DNA from: Ruminococcus sp.
GTDB taxonomy: Bacteria > Bacillota > Clostridia > Oscillospirales > Ruminococcaceae
Length of the DNA stretch: 5,091 bases
Assembly: GCA_017961625.1 (NCBI GenBank)
Contig: JAGCWY010000048.1
Coordinates: 1-5,091, forward strand
Direction of reading: 5' to 3'
Numbering within the stretch: the stretch's first letter is position 1; the number at the start of each line of letters is the position of its first letter. The position numbers and the translations under genes are program-made. The notes under the pieces were generated by a model that saw nothing but the letters and a program-made list of their open reading frames with translations, searched no databases and was not told the DNA's origin. This document shows, piece by piece, positions 1 to 5,091 of the stretch.

Positions 1-10
1 CTGTCAGCCG

Positions 11-43
11 AGGCAGCCCCCTTTAAATTAAATGGTGCTGCCT
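11..43. repeat. Imperfect 33-bp palindrome (hairpin)
   Basis: The sequence is symmetrical about position 27. Bases 11-17 pair with 37-43, 19-20 with 34-35, and 22-26 with 28-32, with only two mismatched pairs (18/36 and 21/33). The outer arms are GC-rich (GGCAGC / GCTGCC) and the centre is TTTAA-A-TTAAA. There is no T-run on either side, so it is not a standard intrinsic terminator. It could be an operator, a hairpin in a leftward transcript, or a scattered intergenic repeat. The structure is seen directly; its role is unknown. Confidence 0.6.
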
Positions 44-235
44 GGCATCCAGCCTATCACATCGCCTCCTCATTGTCAACCGGCTTTCGCGGCATAAACC
101 GCTTACCCTTTCCGTCATGCCCACATAAATTTTACACTAAGACCTTTTGCAAATCAAATCCCATTGCAATGTATCGCCATTTGCGCTTCACTTCTCATGT
201 GGATATTCCTCAATAAGATTTTTTATGCATAACGG

Positions 236-295
236 ATACTAAAACGAAGACTTCTTAGTATAAAGCATAATAAATAATATCTGTTTGCTTTATAC
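236..295. repeat. Two overlapping inverted repeats
   Basis: The first repeat pairs ATACTAA (236-242) with TTAGTAT (255-261) and encloses a small GAAG-A-CTTC palindrome (246-254). The second is a perfect 10-bp repeat, GTATAAAGCA (258-267) against TGCTTTATAC (286-295), with an 18-nt spacer. The arms share bases 258-261, so in a single transcript the two hairpins would exclude each other. They lie 60-120 bp upstream of the consensus promoter. They could be a regulator binding region, or a 3' structure of a transcript from beyond the left edge. Confidence 0.45.
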
Positions 296-354
296 GCTTT
301 TGTATATTTGCACATTATGTTTTTTATTCAGCACAAAATGTACTGTAAAGTCTC

Positions 355-383
355 TTGACATACAGCGTAAAATACCATATAAT
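355..383 (+). promoter_or_regulatory. Consensus sigma-A promoter of the CotH gene
   Basis: The -35 box TTGACA (355-360) and the -10 box TATAAT (378-383) match the housekeeping consensus at all twelve positions, with the ideal 17-nt spacer. Transcription should start near 390, giving a leader of about 49 nt before the ATG at 439. The region just upstream is AT-rich, including a T-run near 320, which could help polymerase bind. A perfect 10-bp palindrome TCGTGCACGA (394-403) falls just after the predicted start and could be an operator, although a 10-bp palindrome is also expected by chance. Such a strong core promoter suggests either high constitutive expression or control by a repressor. Confidence 0.88.
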
Positions 384-423
384 TACGGTGTAATCGTGCA
401 CGAAATGTAATACATAATTTTTC

Positions 424-430
424 AGGAGGT
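424..430 (+). promoter_or_regulatory. Ribosome binding site
   Basis: AGGAGGT is a near-perfect Shine-Dalgarno sequence ending 8 nt before the ATG at 439. It fixes the start of the dockerin/CotH gene, and the encoded N-terminus is a good signal peptide, which agrees with this start. Confidence 0.9.
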
Positions 431-438
431 GCAAACCC

Positions 439-3231
439 ATGAAGCATAATAAGCTGTTGTCCGGTCTGATAGCTCTCTTTCTGACGGCATCTGCCGTTCC
501 GTATCAGGGAACTGCTGTTCATGACGGCACAAAAGATGCTTCTCACAGAGTAGCAGACAAATTCACACTGACAGCTGCGGCGGAAGATAACTGTCAGATA
601 TTCCGTGAACAGGATCTGAAGAATTTTCAGAATTATTTGCTCGGAAAAAATACTGATGAAAACCTTGACGGAAAACAGTATGATCTTAATAATGATGGTG
701 TATGGGATGTTTTTGACCTGTGTCAGATGAGAAAAAAGGGCGTATCCCATCAGCAGAGCGGTACATCGGAACTATATATCAACGAAGTATGCTCTACAAA
801 CAAAAAATCAATAAAGGCAGCTGATGGAACATCACCCGACTGGATCGAATTGTATAATGCGGGTGACAATGTCTGTGATCTCAGCGGAATCGGAGTTTCA
901 GACGGTGACAAAAACCGTTACAAGTTCACATTTCCACAGGGAACGACGCTTGGCGTCGGTAAATATATCATCATTTTCTGTGATGATACCGACTCAGCAA
1001 CAGGTGAGCTTCATGCTGCTTTTAAAATTAGCGCAACAGGAGAAACCATATACCTGACTTCACCTGACGGTACGGAGCTTGACAAGCTTGAGCTCCCTGA
1101 GCTTGATACTGATGTTACCTTCGGAAGAACCGACGGCTCCGACAGTCTGGCATTACTGAAGCCCACACCCGGAGCTTCTAACAGCTTAGCTGAAGTGGTA
1201 TACCGTGTTGAAAAGCCTGTATTCTCATCAGAAGGAGGCTTTTATGATTCTGCATTCGATCTTGCTATTTCAGGTAGCAGCGGCTCCACTGTGCTTTATA
1301 CACTTGACGGTTCGGATCCGCGCACCTCGGGTTCAGCAAAACAGTATCAGGGAAGTATCAGCATACGCAATAACACCAATGATACCAATCAGCTCGCTTC
1401 GATCCGTGATATTTCTCTCAGAGGCTATGAGCCTCCGAATTTCGCAGTGGATAAGGGCATGGTAGTTAGAGCGGTATGCAGGGACAGCAACGGACTTTAC
1501 AGCGACGTAGCAACAAACAGTTACTTTGTCGGAAAAAACGCCTCATATTACAAGGATATGAAAGTGCTTTCAATCTCCACTGACAGCAGTAATTTCTTTG
1601 ATAAGGAAAAAGGTATATATATGATCGGTGATCAGTATTACCGCTGGAAGAACAGTGGCAGCTTTGATCCCAATCTTGATGTGGGAAGCAACGAAAATCC
1701 GACGAATTACAACTCGGAGGGCAAGGAATGGGAGCGCCCCTGCAATATACAAGTATTTGAACAGGGTAAGCTCAAGTTTACAGAAGATGTTGGAGTCCGC
1801 ATAGCTGGAAACTGGTCTGCCGCATTCCCTCAAAAGAGCATGACGTTCTATGCACGCCGTGACTACGGTGCAAATAAAATGCAGTATGATTTCTTCGAGG
1901 GCGGTGCCACAGATATTGACGGCGCAAAGATCAAGGAATATAAAAAGGTAACTATCCGAAATGGCGGAAATGCTTATGATAACTGCCGTTTCCGTGATGA
2001 CCTGAACCAGTCCCTCGCAGAAGGACTATCACTCGGTAAACAGGCAAAGCAGGATTATATTGTCTTCCTTGATGGAGAATTCTGGGGTACCTATTCAATG
2101 CAGGAAAAGCTTGACGAGAACTATCTTGAATCACATTATCATGTGGATTCCGACCGTATAACTACTGTAAAAAATGGTTACGAGTATTCGGGACTTGATT
2201 CGGCATATCAGGATTTCAAGCAGTTCTGGAACTGGGCTATGTCCGCAAATATGTCAGATCCTTCAAATTATAAAAGGGTATGCGATACTCTGGATATTAA
2301 CGGCTTGATCGACTTTATCGCTTTTGAAAACTATATCGCAAACTGGGACTGCATTATTAATAGCAATAACTGGATGATATGGCGTTCAGACGAGAACGAT
2401 AGCTCAAATCCATATATGGATGGTAAATGGCGTTTCCTGCTATTTGATACGGAGTATTCTTCAGGCTATGACGGACAGTGCTCATTCCGCCGTGACTGCT
2501 TCAAGGATATGGACAAATCAGGAAAAATCACCAGTATTTCCTCACTATTCAACAAGCTGATGAACAATAACGAATTCAAGCAGCAGTTTTATAGCCGATA
2601 CAAGGAGATAATGAATGATAACTTCGATAATTCTAAGGTATCAGCAAAGATAGACTCATATGCTGCCGCAACAAAAGATGCTGTTAATGATACTTTCCGC
2701 AGATTTGGCATAAGTTCAAACTATGACAGTTGCATTAAAATGATCCGCAATTTCTACAAGAACAGAGCGAAATATGCAGAACACCATCTCAATCTCCTCT
2801 ATGGAATAAATGATAACTGGCAGGACGATCCGAATATGATAGATCAGTTCGGCTGGAGCGTCTGGATGAATGATGGTGTCGGCTCTATCGAGTACAATGA
2901 TGACGGAAGCATAACTGTCAATGTATCAAAGACAGGGCAGTATGCGCAGGTAAGCAGCAGCACAGTTTCACTTCAGGCAGGAAAGACCTACCGCATGACT
3001 TACAAGATCAGTACTTCACAGAACATAAACACTTATACGATGTTCCAGCAGGGCTACGGAGAGTATAAGAGCTATTCCTACCATGAGCATACGTTCACTC
3101 CTAACGTTCAGACTATCACTGACACAGTAACTATGACTCAGTCAGATGACAATGTCAAGTTCCTTATCGGACTGGATAAGGGAACCGGAATATATCGTAT
3201 TTCTGATTTCTCACTTATTTGCATCAATTGA
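439..3231 (+). CDS. Secreted dockerin-LTD-CHB_HEX-CotH multidomain protein
   Basis: This complete 930-residue protein is probably a cellulosome-associated, exported CotH-family protein. Residues 1-26 form a signal peptide (basic MKHNK, hydrophobic core, possible cleavage after ASA or GTA). Residues 56-103 look like a type I dockerin: the second repeat has a calcium loop (D82, N84, D86, D90, D93) and FDLCQMR, while the first keeps its helix (LKNFQNYLLG) but lacks a clear calcium loop. Residues 112-247 resemble a lamin-tail domain (INEVCS, DWIELYN, DLSG). Residues 259-365 resemble the chitobiase/hexosaminidase C-terminal domain (YTLDGSDPR). Residues about 374-790 are CotH-like: GVRIAGN...FPQKS (452-467), RNGGN (507-511), FRDD (518-521), DGEFWGTYSMQEK (545-557), NWD (635-637), NNWMIWR (643-649) and FDTE (669-672). 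Residues 800-930 are beta-rich and may be a carbohydrate-binding module. CotH of Bacillus phosphorylates spore coat proteins; whether this protein is a kinase, and on what, is unknown. It is a single-gene unit with its own promoter and terminator. Confidence 0.9.
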   Translation: MKHNKLLSGLIALFLTASAVPYQGTAVHDGTKDASHRVADKFTLTAAAEDNCQIFREQDLKNFQNYLLGKNTDENLDGKQYDLNNDGVWDVFDLCQMRKKGVSHQQSGTSELYINEVCSTNKKSIKAADGTSPDWIELYNAGDNVCDLSGIGVSDGDKNRYKFTFPQGTTLGVGKYIIIFCDDTDSATGELHAAFKISATGETIYLTSPDGTELDKLELPELDTDVTFGRTDGSDSLALLKPTPGASNSLAEVVYRVEKPVFSSEGGFYDSAFDLAISGSSGSTVLYTLDGSDPRTSGSAKQYQGSISIRNNTNDTNQLASIRDISLRGYEPPNFAVDKGMVVRAVCRDSNGLYSDVATNSYFVGKNASYYKDMKVLSISTDSSNFFDKEKGIYMIGDQYYRWKNSGSFDPNLDVGSNENPTNYNSEGKEWERPCNIQVFEQGKLKFTEDVGVRIAGNWSAAFPQKSMTFYARRDYGANKMQYDFFEGGATDIDGAKIKEYKKVTIRNGGNAYDNCRFRDDLNQSLAEGLSLGKQAKQDYIVFLDGEFWGTYSMQEKLDENYLESHYHVDSDRITTVKNGYEYSGLDSAYQDFKQFWNWAMSANMSDPSNYKRVCDTLDINGLIDFIAFENYIANWDCIINSNNWMIWRSDENDSSNPYMDGKWRFLLFDTEYSSGYDGQCSFRRDCFKDMDKSGKITSISSLFNKLMNNNEFKQQFYSRYKEIMNDNFDNSKVSAKIDSYAAATKDAVNDTFRRFGISSNYDSCIKMIRNFYKNRAKYAEHHLNLLYGINDNWQDDPNMIDQFGWSVWMNDGVGSIEYNDDGSITVNVSKTGQYAQVSSSTVSLQAGKTYRMTYKISTSQNINTYTMFQQGYGEYKSYSYHEHTFTPNVQTITDTVTMTQSDDNVKFLIGLDKGTGIYRISDFSLICIN

Positions 3232-3236
3232 TATGA

Positions 3237-3271
3237 AAAAACGGCACTTCTCTTTCTGAAGTGCCGTTTTT
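3237..3271 (+). terminator. Intrinsic terminator of the CotH gene
   Basis: A perfect 10-bp stem, ACGGCACTTC (3241-3250) against GAAGTGCCGT (3258-3267), has a 7-nt loop and is extended by an A-run (3237-3240) pairing with a T-run (3268-3271). It begins 6 nt after the TGA stop of the CotH gene. The A-run on the left gives a T-run on the other strand, so it should also stop leftward transcription. Confidence 0.93.
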
Positions 3272-3428
3272 GATGCTATCATTATATTCACTTTTCAATG
3301 CCTATCGTTACAACTAACTTGAACTGGAACTCCAAGTAGTCATCATGGAAACAATAATTTTATTACTTACAAGAACAACAGCTCCCTCGCGGAAGCTGCT
3401 TCTTTTATATTGTTATACTTTATTTTAT
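3272..3428. other. Non-coding remnant between terminator and integrase fragment
   Basis: No gene is visible here. The stretch is AT-rich and contains one hairpin (3379-3398). It also has a short block around 3317-3344 with nested small inverted repeats (ACTTG/CAAGT and TGGA/TCCA). That block lies about 85-110 bp past the integrase stop, where integrative elements often keep their attachment site. This is only a guess, as no second copy is seen in the window. Confidence 0.35.
3379..3404 (-). terminator. Possible terminator hairpin after the integrase remnant
   Basis: CAGCTCC (3379-3385) pairs with GGAAGCTG (3391-3398) through seven base pairs with one bulged A and a 5-nt loop CTCGC. On the minus strand it lies about 30 nt past the integrase stop and is followed by a T-rich tail (TTGTTCTT). 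On the plus strand the tail is CTTCTTTT. It is a weak, possibly bidirectional terminator. Confidence 0.45.
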
Positions 3429-3605
3429 CTATTCCTTATTCAAACCTTCAAGTAGACTGTTGAAGTAGTCATCTATCTTTTTATCGACCTGCTTGCGCGC
3501 GTCAGAGAACGTGTGCTGATATACTGATTTCATAGTGGAGTTAGTAGACTAGCCACCGCGTTCCATAGCGTACTTATCGGGAATATTGAGCATTAACATT
3601 ACGCT
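3429..3605 (-). pseudogene. Tyrosine integrase, C-terminal remnant with in-frame stop
   Basis: Read leftwards from 3605, 58 residues resemble the C-terminal end of phage or conjugative-transposon tyrosine integrases: SVMLMLNIPDKYAMERGG, a TAG codon (3551-3549), then STNSTMKSVYQHTF and a lysine/aspartate-rich tail ending in LNKE and a TAG stop at 3429-3431. In this family the residue after ERGG is normally tryptophan (the H/W box), so one TGG to TAG change explains the stop. The tyrosine in VYQHT would be the catalytic nucleophile. The rest of the protein, usually about 350-400 residues in all, is missing: homology ends near 3605, where unrelated MATE sequence begins on the other strand. This is a dead relic of an integrated element. 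The identification rests on motif recognition. Confidence 0.8.
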
Positions 3606-3861
3606 TAAGCTGTTTTCATTCTCATATCTTGTTGGATGGATTGATATGTGCTTCTCATCACTTTTCACGGCACTTGACCGTCCTGGGCGTTCTTTTCTTG
3701 TGTCACTTTTCGGAACATTGTTGTTCCCCATCGTATTTCTTTTCGTGCTGACTGCTGTATGGGGACTTGACGGTGTATGGTTAATGGCAAGTATTGCAGC
3801 TCTTGCAAGCGATATATTGACATTAATTCTCTTTAAAACGATGAGAATTAAAAATACTTGA
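3606..3861 (+). pseudogene. MATE-family efflux pump, C-terminal remnant
   Basis: About 84 residues look like the last three membrane helices of a MATE (multidrug and toxin extrusion) transporter: FSYLVGWIDMCFSSLFTAL, then DRPGRSFLVSLFGTLLFP with a hydrophobic run, then GLDGVWLMASIAALASDI, ending in a basic tail and TGA at 3859-3861. The pattern 'rpgrS ... lfP ... GldGvW' is typical of the C-terminal half of MATE proteins. Full-length members are about 450 residues, so over 80% is gone. A frame can be opened at a TTG (3586), but those first codons fall within the integrase remnant on the opposite strand and no ribosome binding site is evident, so I regard it as a fragment rather than a small gene. 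Confidence 0.75.
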
Positions 3862-4030
3862 TTGACACACAACACGATTTGATATGCTTTCAGCGCTGAA
3901 TTTACTATTCTACCGGTAAATCTTTTAATGTAGGCTCGTGATGACCCTCACTAACCTATCTGAGCATATCACCACAGAGCAGGCGTACTGTTATGTGTTG
4001 ATGACAGGAGATGTATATTTGGTTTATCGT
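3862..4030. other. Intergenic region without a recognisable gene
   Basis: No promoter or gene can be supported here. A perfect 12-bp palindrome TTCAGCGCTGAA (3889-3900) is present, but about one of this length is expected by chance in a window of this size. A 54-codon plus-strand frame opens at the ATG at 3941, but it runs through the terminator at 4031-4065, has no clear ribosome binding site and matches nothing I know. This may be decayed sequence from the same deleted element or flank. Confidence 0.45.
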
Positions 4031-4065
4031 AAAAAGACCAGCTCCGTAATGGAGCTGGCATTTTT
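4031..4065 (-). terminator. Intrinsic terminator of the beta-helix gene (bidirectional)
   Basis: A perfect 8-bp stem, CCAGCTCC (4038-4045) against GGAGCTGG (4051-4058), has a 5-nt loop. On the minus strand it is followed by TCTTTTT (4037-4031). On the plus strand it is followed by CATTTTT. It lies 119 nt past the annotated stop of the beta-helix gene, but only 6 nt past the stop of the alternative reading frame at 4065-4176, which is relevant to the possible frameshift there. Confidence 0.9.
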
Positions 4066-4176
4066 CATAACGTTATATCGCCTTTTTTCGTGTAAATTCT
4101 TGTAAAAAACGCCTGTTTTTTCTTCACACGAACTGCTTTGACCGTTATTTCATTGATATTAGCAATCGTCTTAAAT
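4065..4176 (-). other. Possible frameshifted C-terminal extension of the beta-helix gene
   Basis: Directly after the TAA at 4177-4179, the +1 frame on the minus strand stays open for about 37 codons, reading KFKTIANINEITVKAV and then a lysine-rich tail, and stops with TGA 6 nt before the terminator stem. Removing one T from the five-T run at 4179-4183 would join the two frames (LTF-KFKTIANINE). The frame could equally be an ordinary 3' untranslated region that is open by chance. I do not recognise the peptide. Confidence 0.3.
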
Positions 4177-5091
4177 TTAAAAAGTAAGCGGTTCCTGAAT
4201 AATAGAGACATTGTCACAGTTGTAATGATACTTTTTATCGGCAGGAACAAGTCCTTCACCGTAATCCACTCGATTAGACTTTACAGTAAAATCACTGAAC
4301 CAGCCGTCTACTACATACATTCTGCGATTTGTATTCTCAGCTCCATAGGGCTGATCCATATAGAGGGTATTATTCTCAAAAACTTGGTGATAGCCCCAGC
4401 CCTGCACCTGCTCGTGTATCTCAAATGCAGCTACTATTTTGGGATTGCCGTTTCTGTAACCGGTATTGTCGTGAACATAACAATCGTTGCCTTTGATGTC
4501 TATGAAACTTCCTGCATAGTTCTCACCTGTCATGCCATCACCATAGAATGTACAGCCGCTTATCTCAGTATCGGTGGTATACTCCTTGATGTCGATATGC
4601 TCTGCGGCAACATTTTTAAATGTGCAGTCTATTACTTTATTATGATCACATTTGAAGTCAAACTCTGTTTTATCCTTAGAACTGCCTATATAGACGCCTT
4701 CACCGTATCCGGGGAACACAAGCCCAGTATCGTGGATATTACATTTTTCTATGGTGCAATAAGAACTTCCGTCACGTACAGCTATCGCTTCTGCACCAAC
4801 GGTGTGTATCTCGCAGCCGGATATTGCGGAATGGTTGGAATTGTCAAGAACTATTCCCTTCTGCGCATTAGTAAATACAATACCTTCAACATTCCAGTAG
4901 TCGCCTGTAATGTGCATAACATAACCGGTTTCTGTAGTCTCACCCTTGAATACGGGAGGGTTTTCGCTGTCAAGAGCTTTGATGATGATATGCTGCTCTT
5001 CTGTGCCGTCTGCTGAGGCTTTCAAGGTCTTTCCCGACAAATCATATTCACCCGATTCGACTTTGATCAGATCACCGGCTTTTGCGTTTTC
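4177..5091 (-). CDS. Right-handed beta-helix (polysaccharide-lyase-like) protein, 5' part missing
   Basis: The frame is open from the right edge, so only the last 304 residues are seen. A TTG at 5040-5038 is not the real start: 17 in-frame codons precede it (ENAKAGDLIKVESGEYD), and 'AGD-I-v-sGeY' is a classic opening of the parallel beta-helix of pectate-lyase-like proteins. It continues with repeated short rungs such as HIIIKALD, YWNVEGIVFTN, GIVLDNSNHSAISGCEIH, CTIEKCNIHDTG, GEGVYIGSS, NKVIDCTFKNV, TEISGCTFYG, CYVHDNTG and HQVFENNTLY. This fold is shared by polysaccharide lyase families (for example PL1, PL6 and PL9), some glycoside hydrolases and non-enzymatic surface proteins. The rungs are clear but I cannot assign a family, substrate or catalytic residues. 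An exported plant-polysaccharide role fits the dockerin gene nearby, but any signal peptide or dockerin would lie outside the window. It converges on the CotH gene and uses the terminator at 4031-4065. Confidence 0.87.
   Translation of the reverse strand, partial: ENAKAGDLIKVESGEYDLSGKTLKASADGTEEQHIIIKALDSENPPVFKGETTETGYVMHITGDYWNVEGIVFTNAQKGIVLDNSNHSAISGCEIHTVGAEAIAVRDGSSYCTIEKCNIHDTGLVFPGYGEGVYIGSSKDKTEFDFKCDHNKVIDCTFKNVAAEHIDIKEYTTDTEISGCTFYGDGMTGENYAGSFIDIKGNDCYVHDNTGYRNGNPKIVAAFEIHEQVQGWGYHQVFENNTLYMDQPYGAENTNRRMYVVDGWFSDFTVKSNRVDYGEGLVPADKKYHYNCDNVSIIQEPLTF

Larger units (their letters stand above)
1..354. other. Intergenic region, no convincing gene
   Basis: I find no credible protein-coding gene in this stretch. 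Positions 130-354 are AT-rich and contain frequent stops. The only coding hint is an 11-codon minus-strand frame (60-28, GTG start, reading MIGWMPGSTI) with a GAGGAGG-like site just upstream at 61-71. It runs into the palindrome at 11-43 and is too short to call. The right part holds two inverted repeats (236-295) and leads into the promoter of the dockerin/CotH gene. Any upstream gene lies outside the window. Confidence 0.6.

Noticed and set aside
328..750. 140-codon minus-strand frame
   Set aside because: It overlaps the promoter and the signal peptide/dockerin coding region on the other strand, and its product has no recognisable features.
3334..3473. 11-bp direct repeat AAGTAGTCATC (3334-3344 and 3463-3473) as an element boundary
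   Set aside because: A few 11-bp matches are expected by chance in this window, and the second copy is simply integrase coding sequence.
3549..3875. 108-codon minus-strand frame as one gene
   Set aside because: Only its last 18 codons (from 3605 leftwards) are integrase-like. The rest is antisense to the MATE remnant, so it is a chance fusion across the deletion junction.
3862..3888. Promoter-like TTGACA (3862-3867) with TATGCT (3883-3888)
   Set aside because: The spacer is only 15 nt, the -10 box is weak, and no gene follows on the plus strand.
3889..3900. Perfect 12-bp palindrome TTCAGCGCTGAA
   Set aside because: About one such palindrome is expected by chance in 5 kb, and no gene or promoter sits beside it.
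3941..4105. Short plus-strand frame starting at the ATG at 3941
   Set aside because: It reads through a strong terminator hairpin, has no convincing ribosome binding site and has no recognised similarity.
4138..5016. 292-codon plus-strand open frame opposite the beta-helix gene
   Set aside because: It is the antisense shadow of the minus-strand gene, whose translation shows clear beta-helix rungs. The plus-strand product is cysteine- and isoleucine-rich with no recognisable domain and no ribosome binding site.

Overview
The window most resembles a chromosomal segment of a fibre-degrading gut or rumen Firmicute, probably Ruminococcus (R. albus or R. flavefaciens group). The main reasons are a secreted protein with a Ruminococcus-style dockerin (loop D-L-N-N-D-G followed by FDLCQMR) and a neighbouring beta-helix protein of the polysaccharide-lyase fold. 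The genus assignment is an inference from motif style, not a database match.

Layout from left to right: (1) Positions 1-354 hold no convincing gene. They contain a strong imperfect palindrome at 11-43, a possible tiny leftward reading frame over it, and two overlapping inverted repeats at 236-295. (2) A textbook consensus sigma-A promoter (355-383) and a strong ribosome binding site (424-430) lead into the only complete gene, 439-3231. It encodes a 930-residue secreted multidomain protein: signal peptide, dockerin, lamin-tail-like domain, chitobiase/hexosaminidase C-terminal-like domain, CotH-type (spore coat kinase-like) domain and a C-terminal beta-rich domain that may bind carbohydrate. 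A strong hairpin terminator follows at 3237-3271. (3) Positions 3272-4030 are a gene graveyard. The last 59 codons of a tyrosine integrase (minus strand, with an in-frame TAG at the conserved H/W-box position) abut the last ~84 codons of a MATE-family efflux pump (plus strand). Both have lost their 5' parts at one junction near 3603-3610. (4) A second hairpin terminator (4031-4065) closes the minus-strand gene 4177-5091, a right-handed beta-helix protein that continues beyond the right edge.

The complete gene and the partial beta-helix gene converge on the scar. Their products are probably both extracellular and concerned with plant cell-wall material, the dockerin protein by docking into a cellulosome. 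They have separate terminators and are not an operon. I see no RNA gene, CRISPR array or complete mobile element. I found no clearly new multi-gene system. The most notable items are the dockerin-CotH domain combination, the integrase/MATE deletion scar, and a possible one-base frameshift at the 3' end of the beta-helix gene.
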